The notes beneath the pieces were generated by a model that saw nothing but the letters and a program-made list of their open reading frames with translations, did no database searches and had not been told where the DNA came from. This document shows, piece after piece, positions 1 to 10,599 of a stretch of DNA of 64,000 nt; positions within the stretch are counted from its first letter, which is position 1, and every line of letters starts with the position of its first letter. The position numbers and the translations under genes are program-made. Origin of the DNA: Coccinella septempunctata (lineage: Eukaryota; Arthropoda; Insecta; Coleoptera; Coccinellidae); assembly GCF_907165205.1 (NCBI RefSeq), contig NC_058193.1, forward strand, positions 744,001 through 808,000. Reading direction: 5' to 3'.

Positions 1-376
1 TTATTTCTTCCTTTCTCAGGTGTGCAGATAGTTTTCTGTAGGTGTCTACTGTGTGCGCGCTTATTTTAATTTTGTCGTTTGCTAGCACTCTTGTGTAAAA
101 TGAGTCTTTCTCTATTATCTGTGTGAAGCTATTCAACATTGCCTTATAGTCAGCAACGTCGTAGATAAAAATCGGTGGTGGAGTTGGCATTTTGTTTTCG
201 TTGTTGGCTTGTTTCTTTTCATTTCCGTTGATATTATCGTTTTGGTCCCTAGTTGATGTTGTTGCTAGCGGTGAGAATCTATTATTTGTTGGTGTTGTGG
301 GCGGACTAGGAGTTTGGGTGGCTGATCTCTTGCGTTTTTTCGCCACCTGCCAGGTATTTTTGCTGTTTGTTTCCAT
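1..376 (-). CDS. LINE ORF1 (gag-like), N-terminal 125 codons
   Basis: The frame is open from the ATG at 376-374 down to the window edge, with no stop in about 125 codons. The protein starts METNSKNTWQVAKKRKRS, basic and polar, followed by a Thr/Pro/Asn-rich linker. It then has a PTPPPIFIYDV segment near residue 66 and a region ending around TYRKLSAHLRKEE. A PPPI-[FY]-[IV] segment followed by short alpha/beta stretches is typical of ORF1 gag-like proteins of Jockey-type LINEs, which bind element RNA in ribonucleoprotein particles. The zinc knuckles expected at the C-terminus would lie outside the window. The start is the first ATG after the leader and is in frame with the conserved part. Confidence 0.6.
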   Translation of the reverse strand, partial: METNSKNTWQVAKKRKRSATQTPSPPTTPTNNRFSPLATTSTRDQNDNINGNEKKQANNENKMPTPPPIFIYDVADYKAMLNSFTQIIEKDSFYTRVLANDKIKISAHTVDTYRKLSAHLRKEEI

Positions 377-740
377 GCTTTCGTCAAGATGTGGATGTAT
401 TTGTTGCAGTGATAAATTCCTTGATTATCCTTGATTTATTTCGCTTAATGGGAACCCTCGAAACGGGTCGCTTATTTGGTCATCGGACATTTCTTGTAGG
501 TGTGTGGAACACTTTATATTTATCTGTTATCGTCCGGCACGCGCCAGATCTGATAAAAACATCACAACAATATGTTCGCTTTTCAGATTAGAGTTTATTA
601 TCGGAATATTATTGTCTTTTCTCACTTTGTTCCGCGAAAACTTTGAACTGTTTTATTTTTCACTTAATTCAGAATTTTTGGCAAGCTAGCTCGATCAATC
701 CGGGTTTTTAACTCCCGGAGTCGGTGGCTGATTGCTGTCG
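1..740 (-). mobile_element. 5' end of a Jockey-type LINE, truncated by the window edge
   Basis: The minus strand carries an ORF1 start at 376 and about 360 bp of upstream leader. The leader includes a small hairpin around 704-720 (CCGGG and CCCGG arms). The element runs off the left edge, so ORF2, the 3' end and the target-site duplication cannot be seen. The 5' limit near 740 is an estimate from where the GC-richer leader gives way to AT-rich DNA. Assignment to the Jockey group rests on the ORF1 protein described separately. Confidence 0.55.
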
Positions 741-1046
741 TATTCAAAATATTCGAAAACGAATGCTATGATAATCCAAATCATAATTCATAATAATAAA
801 TGTAAATTTTGAAACTATAAAAATTGTTCAAATTGTCCAAGCTTCGGCTTGAATGCAATAAACTTCACATTGACGAATTAAGGATGCCGTTACTCGAAGG
901 ATCAGATTTCGGTCGTTTCGTATTTGTTTCGTTGGATCTTGAATTATATCAAGCAATTGTTGATGAGATTGAATTTCAACATGATAAACAAGCTGCTTCT
1001 TATGTCCCCATAAATAATAATCTAAGGGATTTAGATCAGGCGAACG
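741..1046. other. AT-rich spacer with an unassigned short ORF
   Basis: This stretch holds a 91-codon plus-strand ORF (824-1099) of mixed composition. It runs into the left arm of the hairpin that follows. I recognise no family in it and see no splice or promoter signal that would support it as a gene. Confidence 0.3.
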
Positions 1047-1324
1047 AAGTGGCCATATGGGGGTGCAGAGCTGAAGTGAACCAAGTCCATTCAGCCTAGT
1101 TTTGAGATGAATGGCTTAAAAGTTGTTTATCACCAATTAATTCAAAAGAGACTTCTTTATTCATTATTATTCTTGTGTAAGCATATGCTTACATTCTAAC
1201 CTTTTAAAATCTAAAGAAGTCACTTTTGAATTAATTGGTGATAAACAACTTCTTAGTAATTCATCTCAAAACTAGGCTGAATGGACTTGGTTCACTTCAG
1301 CTCTAAACCCCTCATATATTGGTC
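1047..1324. repeat. Long inverted repeat (hairpin) with about 90-bp arms
   Basis: The left arm 1069-1161 is the reverse complement of 1212-1302 with only a few mismatches. A looser match extends outward to about 1050 and 1324. The loop is about 50 bp. The arms contain AAGTCCATTCAGCCTAGTTT and its complement. A fold-back MITE or remnant of a TIR transposon is the simplest reading. No target-site duplication was identified, and no coding capacity remains. Confidence 0.8.
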
Positions 1325-1401
1325 CTTGACCTATTATTCAGTCAACGGACTACTTGCCTCCCTCTATTTGGTAATGCACCATCGTGCTGATACCACATAT
1401 T

Positions 1402-1677
1402 TCAAACAATATTGAGCTCTAAGTTATCAATGAAGTCCAAAAAATTTTTATACAAATCTGCATTCAAACGATCATTTAAAACATGTACTGGTATCAAATC
1501 ATTTTTTAAAATCCCACCTACTTTTATAGGAAAAAAATGTTCAAAAAAAGCACAGCTACCATCTGTCAATCGATTCCAAACAATGTTCAGATGAAAACTA
1601 ACATCCTGGTCACAAAACAAAACTATCCTTTTGTTTTGTTGCTCAGGATGTTCGTTTTCTGGTCTCAACAAGGTCAA
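1402..1677 (-). pseudogene. Possible Tc1/mariner-type transposase fragment
   Basis: A 91-codon minus-strand ORF contains KVGGILKNDLIPVHVL followed by a Leu-Asn-Ala, Tyr-Asn-Phe-Leu pattern. This resembles the part of Tc1/mariner transposases that reads V-W-G-G-I, L-I-G-P, N-x2-Y-x2-F-L and lies between the first two catalytic acids. The conserved Trp and Gly-Pro are altered, and no DDE residues or TIRs could be placed. If the assignment is right this is an old, heavily decayed piece. It could also be a chance ORF. Confidence 0.3.
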
Positions 1678-3414
1678 TATTGAAATTCAATACAAGGAAT
1701 AGAATTCGAATTTGCCCCTCAATTATAAAACAGAAAACTGTTATTAAACAGCTTTTCTGTATTGATAATACGTTTTCAGCGCCATCTCATTGTCAAATGT
1801 GTTTTCACTGGCCAAAATGTAGTCGGTTTTTAGTACTAGCGATATGAGGGTGTTTCCTATCTTTCTACTCTATAATCTTTGCTGTAAACGTTTATACAAC
1901 ATCCTATGAAAAATATGCATAAGTTTCCTATAATATTGTGAGAATATTTACACAATAATTTAAAGAACCATTTAATTCAACACAACAAAACGGTCCATTA
2001 GATCATGACAAAGAAATATTCGTGGGACAATAATATTACAGCGATTACAGGGCCAAATTGTCGTATTAAAAAAAAATTGAAGGGCTATTTTGCTAGTTGG
2101 GTAATTTCGATAGTAGGTACATCAATTTTTCATCCCCTCTTACCAATGAAAATGAATTTTCCATGTACAAACATGAACCAGCGAAAAACAAACGAACCTG
2201 AATAGTTTGAAAAGTTGCATTTTATGGTGCCAACATCACACTTTTTCTTTTTAATTTGGTTTATTTGGTTTTATTTTGGTTTTTATATGGTTCTGTGTGT
2301 GAACAAATTAAATAATTGCCTAGAATGTAGTGGACTTACGTTCAATGAACGATCTATACAATTAAGAACACTTTTCCGCAATTAGGCTCTGCTCAGAAAA
2401 TGCACCGAGAAAACTTATGTTTCCATATCTCTCAAACGGTGCCTGGACAAATGAAAATGAAAGGTGGACAAACTGGACCTACGATGGACAAACTACCCTG
2501 AAATTTTGATTCAAAAATTTTCATTTGGGGGTGCTATAACTTCACATAGCTGATTAGATTTAAAAAAAAATGTAACTAATGATGGGAAATTTGCTTGTCT
2601 ACAAGTTGAAATTTATTTTATTTTATTGATAGGAACATACACTTTACTTATTTCATTATACGGTTTACTACTACTATTGTATTCAGGGTGAGTCTTTGAC
2701 TAATCAAAGACTATTCGTACGAGCTCGTACAAATATTTGAACCCTAGATTTTTGAATCGAAGAAATAGAAAATGAAATGATCAGAAGCGGATAATATACA
2801 ATTGAGTTGTCCGTAATTCATATGAAATGAATATAGCCTCCAAAACTACCGATTTAGTCTACAAAAGCGAATATAATTTTTTTCAATCTCTGAATTGTCA
2901 TATCTCACGCTCATATCGATCGGTTCACAATATACTTATCCCTGAATAATAATATTTTCGTTGTTAACCTTTCTGCTTAAATTGTGGTAGTTATTATATA
3001 TAGTGATAATTGATTCACATTCTTTGTTGATACTGTTGATAGTAGACAAAGATGCCCCATTATCTAGGGCATTTCATTTGTGAAATGAAGGTAGGACATA
3101 TGAAAAATTTCTATTTCACTCGAAAATGTTGGTAATTTTTCCCGGGTAATAATTGTATTATATTATTTATAATTCGATAATAACAATTTCGGAAAAATTC
3201 ATCCTATCGAATAAATTTATGTACAAAGGTGAGGATCAAGAAGTAAGTAGTAGTTCTGAAGCTAGGACTGGATACCTAATGTGTACATAGATGCTGATAT
3301 GTATTTTTACTATCCTTCTACTAACAAATTCCTATGTATACTTACCTGCTTCTATATATTAAAGAGTATTTTTGTCATTCAATCTCACTATTGATATGTT
3401 CATCTACATTTTGA
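1678..3414. other. AT-rich stretch without recognised genes
   Basis: About 1.7 kb of low-GC sequence with only short ORFs of no recognisable family. A short palindromic segment (CATTTCATTTGTGAAATG) lies near 3070. It may contain the 5' part, including the first exon, of the MULE gene that follows, but I could not define such an exon. Confidence 0.4.
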
Positions 3415-6189
3415 TTGAATCCAAGTACCTTCGAAGGTTTCAAATGTATTGCTTACAATTTTAATACTTCAACAACAATATACGGTTTTAGAGTAGAGCA
3501 TAACCATGTTCCGGATCTTGTTATGCTGCAAGATCTTAAATTAAAGCAGATTTTGGCATTCCGGAGTAGGAGTGAAACTCTTACTCTGCTACAAATATTT
3601 ATGGAGGAGGAGGTGAGGCATAACGAGGCAGCACTGAGGCTACCCAATGGGTTTAACTCAGTAAAAGCAATGATGCAACGGGAACGAAGAAAGGTTCAAC
3701 CGCCTATCCCAGCATCGTTGGAAGATGCAGCTATATATCTAGAAAATCCAACGTAAGTCAATATTCTGCACACATTTTTTTATTCACTTGATCTGCTTTC
3801 TAGAAAAAAAAAGTGGACTGCATATTTCATTCTCGATTATGTTTTAGTTATCGCAAGTACTCTGTTGAATTGGAGCCTCAACAGAGATCATTCTTTGCTG
3901 GGTTTAGAGAGGGATGCCTCTTCTTCGTTTCCCGTGGCATCTAATCAGGATAATGTACACCTGCACATGGACGGCACATTCAAAATCGTCCCCAGAGCAG
4001 GTGGAGCACATCAGCTCTTCATAGTGCACTGGATGAAGGATCACACAGTGAGTATAATCCCTCCATTATTGTTACGTTTGGCATTTCTTATTTTTTTTCC
4101 TTGGAGGCATATCCAGTGGTGTTTTGCCTCATGCCCAACCGGACCAGGCAGACCTACATTGGGGTACTGCAGTTCACTAGGCAACTATTTGGTACCTCCG
4201 TTGTCTCCTCTGTCCTATGTGATTACGAGTTGGCCCTGAGACAAGCAGTTTTGGAAGTATTCAGTGGAATTTCATTGCGTGGGTGCTGGTTTCACTTAAA
4301 AATGTTTTCATGAAAGGTAATTCAATGTCAAATTTGTATGAAACAATATGGGCTTTTTTTCACTTTTATAATTATTTTTCAGCACGCCAAATGCATATTG
4401 CTGACGCAGTTGCCGTCAGAATGGTCATGGCCCTCCCACTCTTGCCCTCAGAAAGAATTTCTGAAGGAATTGACCTCGTTTGTGAGAGAATTAATAATGA
4501 TGGTTTTTCAAGGTACATGCAGAGACAGTGGCGGAACACAAACATCTCTGTGTTCGGTTTTAGTAATAGAACTAACAACGCCATTGAGTCTCTGCATGGA
4601 CAATTATTAAAAATAATTGGTCGCGCACACCCGAATTTCTGGGTGTTTGTGCAATTCCTCCAGAAATTCGAGCATTACAAGTGCTCTGATTTACTGAGGG
4701 TGCTTAGTGGACTCCAGCTGAGAAGACGGGAGAGGCGCCGTTATTTGGAGCTCAATCAGCGTATCAGTAAGTAAATTGAAGTATAACATGGGATCAGTAC
4801 AGTTTCCTACTTGATAAAAATTATTCAACCAATTTAGATTAATGCTAAATACAACTCAAATTACTTTTCAGATGATGCTCAGCATCGTTTTGGGCAGGAC
4901 GGCAATTTGCGTCAGTTCCTGAGTGTTACCAGCCACACAGTGATTGGCATGAATCGGCTGTTTGACCCAAATCTGCCAAGTAAGTCAAGATCGAGGTCCA
5001 AAAAAAAAAAAAACTCCATCTCAAAAAGACTAGAACTTGCTTAATTTCAGTTGAGGAAATTCCCGACTCCGAGGGAATGATCCCAAATGCTGTCCAGGGC
5101 TTGGAGGAGGTACCCAACATTCCAGCCATAGATGAAGCAGATGCAGCCCTAGTGCCACTGGTAGAAATGCTGGGTAATTATATATTCCTATTTATTGTGA
5201 TAAAAATGTGGACTTTGCTAAATATTGATTCGATTGTAACTATGTTAAGGAGTAGGTAAATGATGACTTCTATTTATCTAAAAACATTAATATATCGGCA
5301 TCTCATATAAATAGCAGAAATGTAACATACCTACAGTTCTACAACGTTACTATTTTTCAATATAAAATATCAACATCAAAAATCATTATAGAATTTGATT
5401 AATGAAACATATTCTGATTAGGATTATAAAAGTTAATTCAGATATTCATTTATATTCCAGTTGTATCTATAAATACTTTACTTTGGTTTTGCAAAGTGAG
5501 AAAACCTTTGTTGATGTCAAAAATAATGAGTACTAATGATTTTTCTTGATCAGAACACAGTGACCAAGATGAGCTTCAGGTTCAAGAAGCTGAAGCCGAG
5601 TCTCTGGCCCAGGAGCCAAGAATCTCGGAGCAGCCTGATCAATAAGAAGCTCATCCTTTCGCAGGTGAAGTATAAAATTTTGTTATGAAATGAGTTGAGA
5701 TCAATTTCACCAAAAACTATATAACATTTTAAAAATATGTGGATCGTTCAGCATATCAGGATTTTCTGATTATTTCTTGAAATAATATTATGATAAGATG
5801 GTCCCTTTCATTTGTTAAGTTACAGATTTGAAGTGCTCATCATGTGTTTCCGTCAAGTAAAGTACTGTTGTTCAAAAATGTTGAAAACATCACAAACAAT
5901 ACTTTCAAATTAATCAGTTATCGATAACATTTTTATTTATTTATTATTTCTTTCAGATATGACTTGGTGTGTTTTTCTATGAACTTTGACATATAATAAT
6001 TGGAGATTTTGTCTTACAGGTAGGTGTGCTGCATACTATTCAGAGCGTGCAACACAAGCAGTGGTTCCATGTGGACACATTGTATATTGCAATGGCTGTC
6101 TTGCAACAGCCAGAGACCTAGGAGATATTTCTCGATGTCCCCAATGTCGAGGTGATGTGCAGCAATTTCTGCTGCTTTTTGCACCATGA
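3415..6189 (+). pseudogene. Spliced MULE transposase with C-terminal RING finger, disrupted
   Basis: At least seven exons can be followed: 3415-3752, 3848-4047, 4107-4316, 4383-4766, 4872-4979, 5051-5173 and 5554-5664, then the RING exon at 6020. Most junctions are GT-AG and most keep frame (for example NPT|YRKYS, KDHT|AYPVV, QRI|NDAQHRFG). The protein matches insect MULE transposases: the end of a FLYWCH-like finger (VEHNHVPD), then a DDE core with HMDGTFKIVP, MPNRTRQTYIG, VLCDYELALRQA and the GCWFHL motif, then RTNNAIESLHG. The acids are the D of MDGTF, the D of CDYE and the E of ESLHG. Damage: a frameshift near 3940, a TGA at 4311-4313, a frame change into the exon at 4383, and a TAA at 5643-5645. 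TIRs were not found. This is a dead copy of a cut-and-paste element. Confidence 0.8.
6020..6189 (+). CDS. RING-finger exon, C-terminus of the MULE protein
   Basis: After a CTTACAG acceptor the exon encodes a RING-like domain of about 50 residues. The visible ligands are C (GRCAA), C and H (VPCGHIVYC), C-x2-C (YCNGC) and C-x2-C (RCPQC). The second ligand is Tyr instead of Cys (CAAYYSERA). The segment ends with stop TGA at 6187. The exon needs one base from upstream to complete its first codon. The preceding exon (5554-5664) ends with exactly one spare base, so the two join in frame. RING domains usually act as E3 ubiquitin ligase modules or in protein-protein contact. What it does in a transposase is unknown, and this copy is probably non-functional. 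Confidence 0.75.
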
Positions 6190-7207
6190 ATTCCACATCC
6201 TCCTCATCCTTTGCACTGCAAGATAAGACATTGAAAGTTTCAAATGCACCAGCTTACCAGAGTTCCATCCTCTCCAAGATCTGACAGATCCTTCAATAAT
6301 TCAGAACCTACTAGAACTATACATAATTCGTTCCTGATACCGATGCTCAAAACCTACCAACGATCAACACCTCCAGTTATCCTACGCTCTCCAAGAAAAA
6401 ACATTCTTGGGAAGTGAATTGAAAAGTTTCAAATGCCCCAATGAAGATTTGAGATAGCTTAAACCTGAAACCAGCTTACCAGAGTTCCATCCTCTCCAAA
6501 GATAAGACATTTTTCGGAAGTGAACAACCAGTTCCATTTTTTCCTTATTTTTTGTGTCCATAGGAAATTGATAAAATGTCATAAACAATTCAACACCTAC
6601 TTCTATAGGTATATGCACTATCATTCTGATATAACCAAGATTAAAATCTAAAAAAAAAAGACTGTTATCCTGCTATGTATAATACTGCTTTCCAAGGCAT
6701 AGAGCCTTATACCAAAGTTTGAAGTCTTTTCAGTACTGCAAATACTACGAAGATGTGTAACAATTGAGAATTTGCATTGACTGATACTATATATTCAATC
6801 TTACATTTCAGATTGTATTTGCGAGTGAAATAAAAATATTTTCACGTTTTTTTTTATGAATCCTACCATTTGTAATCCATATAATTTATTCAATTCAACA
6901 TCCAACAATGAGTAAAGCAACAGTATGAGATAAAGTTTTAGTAGAGTTTAATGTGACGGGATACCACACAATCTGGTGTATGATAAAAGAGCTCCAGTAA
7001 AGCTGGAGTAAAAACCCTTTCTCCCTAGTAGTGAATTGTACAAATAATAACTTTTCACGAAATAAGCTGAAATATTTTATATTAAAAGGCATCTTGCGGG
7101 CCAAAATTGATTCTTCCATCAGTATTCATATATCATATATTATCTTCTTTGGGAAATCATATTTGAGGAGAATGTTATAACGTTTTCATACATTGTCTCT
7201 TGTAATC
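6190..7207. repeat. Non-coding spacer with a duplicated 33-bp segment
   Basis: A segment reading ACCAGCTTACCAGAGTTCCA and onward occurs at 6248-6280 and again at 6470-6503. An AGATAAGACATT motif accompanies both (6211-6222 and 6500-6511), in a different order. This suggests a local duplication of about 220-290 bp that has since diverged. The rest is AT-rich; AATAAA near 6829 could be the polyadenylation signal of the preceding MULE gene. No coding region was recognised. Confidence 0.5.
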
Positions 7208-7236
7208 CATAATAATAATAATAATAATAATAAAAA
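7208..7236. repeat. (TAA)n microsatellite at the 5' edge of the R4/Dong-like element
   Basis: About nine AAT/TAA units directly precede the GC-richer 5' leader of the LINE that follows. Dong, an R4-clade element, is known to insert in TAA repeats. This tract is therefore a plausible target site rather than random low-complexity DNA. Confidence 0.75.
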
Positions 7237-7438
7237 CTAATGTCTGGCCTGCCTGGCAGCTATCTGGTAGTTGGCCTGCCGGGCAGCCATCGTAACGACG
7301 TAGACGGTGCAGCCAGCCACGCCTGCTGTCCGCAGTCCCATTCCTTTTTCCTCTCTCTTTCACACCCTTTATAGGGGTGCTCTTTCTGCTCTCATTTCTC
7401 TACCCCTCACCCAAACCGAGAAAGGGGAGCACAAACCC

Positions 7439-9280
7439 ATGAAAATGGTGATAACGAGAAGCCTCGGAAACAAGTCGCTGCCTGGGGATCGTCAGGGCAT
7501 GTCTGGAGCCGGCGCTGGACATGACAGCATGCGGGACGTCGGTGGCAGGATGTTGAGGAAGCGGGCTCCTGCTGCAAAAGAAGTTACAGCTCCAAAGCAA
7601 CAACAGCAACCAACGAGTCCAATTCAATTGCCGACTCGAACCGCTGAAGGTGCTGCGCAGGATATTCAGCCAGTGCTCACCCAAGCGGGGTTAGTTAGAA
7701 AGCGCATGAAGTGGACAACGTCCATGAATGAAACTATAGTGCGCATATATAACTCCATCACGGGACTAGGGCAGAACACGAACAACTATAGGAAAAGGCT
7801 CCATGAGGAATTCTGCAACGCCTACCCAAATCTCAATGTCACTGAACAACGGGTGGCAGACCAGTACCGCGTAATTCTGAGAAATGAACTAATACCAACG
7901 GCCCGAATCGACGCAATTAAACGAGAACTTCAGCGTCCGCCTGCAATAGAGAATAACACCAACACCTCTGATGAAATTCACATGCTTGGGCAACAACAGG
8001 CAGAAGAAACTGATACTGAAAGCCCATCTTGCAACGCGAGTGAGCCTGAACACCAGGACGATAGGGAAGAGCTCCACCGACAAGTTGACTCTGACATGAG
8101 GAGATACTTTGCCGAACTGGAACGAACAGATCCTCTTCATCGAGTAGCACCTCCACGGCTCAATACATCCAAGAAACTGTCACTTATAATCGACATCTTG
8201 AATAAGGACGTTTTACCTGAATACCTACAGAACGGAAGTTCATTGGAATATCTGCATCTAGTTTTTCACTGTGCAGCGCTGACGACAGCGAAAACCATGG
8301 GGGCAAAAATTCGCCAAACGAACAATGATGGTCCAAAATTACACAAATTACACGCGCCAGAATGGCAGAAACGTCTTCAACACAAAACAGAAAGGCTAAG
8401 AAGAGACATTGGACGACTGACGGAGTACGTGAACGGGAATCGAGGAAGAAAGGTTGTGAAAGCTGCCAAAGAGATCATGGATCGAAACAGGACTCACACA
8501 GAACGGGAGACGGAGAATGCTACAGCTCACCATTGCCTCGACACTCTGAAGCAAAAATTAAGTCTGTATGCAGAACGCCTGAGGAAATATAAAAGCAATT
8601 ATAGCCCGAAAAGAGACAATAATTCATTCGAAAAGTCGGAAGAATCTTTCTACCGGTCACTCACATCGTCGGATGGAGAAAATGGAAAGTTACCACCAAA
8701 GGAAGCCATTGAACAATTCTGGACCGAACAATTATCAACGAAACCTCACTTCAATGGAGATACCGGATGGATTGAAGATGAAAAATCTGAAGCTATAAAA
8801 TATGAGCCGATGCAGCATGACATGATCACAATTGAAGAAGTAAAATCAGCTATCAGAGGACTGCACAACTGGAAAGCACCTGGGCCTGATGGATTACAGA
8901 ACTTCTGGATCAAGAAACTTTGGATCATGCATGACAAATTGACCTCCGCAATAAATGATGTCATTGAAAATCCTGAAAGAATGCCAGTATTCCTTACACA
9001 TGGCACAACATACTTGTTACCTAAAGACCAAAGGAATACAGAAGACCCATCCAAGTACCGACCAATCACATGTCTTCCAACGATGTACAAATTAATCACA
9101 TCGTGCATTTCAAACCGAATTCACAACCATTGCGAAAGGAATAACATAATCGCCATGCAACAGAAAGGATGCACCAAAGACAGCCGAGGGTGCAAGGAAC
9201 AACTAATAATAGATTCAGTTATCTGCAATCAAGCGACTACAAAAAAGCATTCGATTCTATACCTCACGAATGGCTCTTGA
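7439..9280 (+). pseudogene. R4-like polyprotein, N-terminal part: SANT-like region and RT fingers
   Basis: The chosen start is the ATG at 7439, after a pyrimidine-rich leader; the frame is open from 7307 but lacks an earlier ATG. Residues around 95-165 (KWTTSMNETIVRIYNSITG and onward, RVADQYRVI) look like the helix-rich N-terminal DNA-binding region of R4-like proteins. The RT begins with WKAPGPDGL, LLPKDQRN and KYRPITCLPT. The frame ends at TGA 9278-9280, shortly after GCKEQLIIDSVICN. The catalytic part continues in another frame, and about 15 residues expected before the DYKKAFD motif are missing. A small deletion near 9230 caused the frameshift. Confidence 0.75.
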
Positions 9281-10599
9281 CGATCTTGAAGATTTACAAG
9301 GTGGATCCCAATATTGTTAAGTTCCTGAAAAACGCCATGTCAACCTGGCGTACTAGTCTTCAAATGAAAGCAGCAGATTGCTCCATTACAACAGGACCTA
9401 TTCCAATAAGACGCGGAATTTTCCAAGGAGACTCGCTGAGCCCTCTGTGGTTCTGCATGGCCCTGAATCCCTTGTCTTATAGATTGAATTCTACGGACTA
9501 CGTATTTTCCATCAAGAGCGGCAGTAGAACTATGATGAAACTGAATCATCTCCTTTACATGGACGACTTGAAACTCTTCGCATCTACCAAAAAACAAATG
9601 CAACTGATGCTGAAAATGGTGGAAGGATTCTCGGAAGACATCAGAATGAAGTTTGGACTAGAAAAATGTCGACTGCTTAACATAACGAGAGGGAAAATAG
9701 AAGATGGTACGTTCAAACTCAAGGAAGGTGCAGAAATTGAAGCATTAAAGGAAGGAGACACATACAAGTATCTAGGCATGAAACAGGCAAGAAAAATCAA
9801 TCAGACCCAGATGAAGAAAGAATTAACGGAGGAGTTCCTCCGAAGATTGAGGAGGATAATGAGAACTGGTCTCAACAGCAAGAATCTGATAAAAGCGATT
9901 AACACCTATGCTTGCTCGGCGCTGAGCTATTCATTTGGTATTATCTCTTGGACGACCACCGATTTAGCAGCTTTACAGAGAAAAATAAGGACGATGCTGA
10001 CTAAACACAATAAACATCACCCCAAAAGCTCAATAGAACGGACAGAGCTGCCACGACATCTTGGGGGTAGAGGAATTGTTGATTTGTCCAACCGTATGTC
10101 CCAGGAAATTGAAGGACTTCGAAAATATTTCTTGAGCAAGGCAGCTTCGTCAGAACTCCATCGAGTAGTTTGTGTTGCTGATAGTTCTACACCATTAAAG
10201 CTACAACAGGATCACTTGGAAACCGTCGAACACTCTGCAGAAAGTAAAATGCAAAAACTGATTGGCAAACCTTTGCATGGGAGGCACCAGAACGAGGTCA
10301 ACCATGATTACGTCGACATATCTGCGTCGAACTACTGGTTGACTTCCGGAAGGTTGTTTCCTGAGACAGAGGGCTTCATGCTCGCCATCCAGGATCAGGT
10401 GATTCCAACAAGAAATTACATGAAGTACATCGCCAAGGATGCCTCAGTGGCGGACGATAGCTGTCGTTATGGCTGTGCGACACATGAAACTATCCAGCAC
10501 ATCACCGGGGGATGTCAGAAGTTCGCGGGCACGGAGTACAAAAATAGACATGATGCTGTTGCCAAGATTCTTCACCAAGAATTGGCACTAAAACACTAA
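9232..10599 (+). pseudogene. R4-like polyprotein, RT palm/thumb and CCHC motif
   Basis: This frame resumes at DYKKAFDSIPHEWL (motif A, first catalytic Asp), then GIFQGDSLSPLWF (motif B) and YMDDLKLFA (motif C, catalytic DD), then YKYLGM. These residues are intact. A CCHC-type motif follows (CRYGC, then TIQHITGGC), the usual link between RT and endonuclease in this group. The segment ends at TAA 10597-10599. The endonuclease continues in the same frame beyond, so only a nonsense change separates them. Confidence 0.8.

Noticed and set aside
824..1099. 91-codon plus-strand ORF
   Set aside because: No recognised family; its end runs into a hairpin arm, and no splice or promoter support is seen.
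2005..2205. 66-codon plus-strand ORF
   Set aside because: Low-complexity basic composition with no family similarity; probably random.
7889..9800. Minus-strand ORFs of 75-120 codons over the R4-like element
   Set aside because: Antisense shadows of the reverse-transcriptase coding strand.
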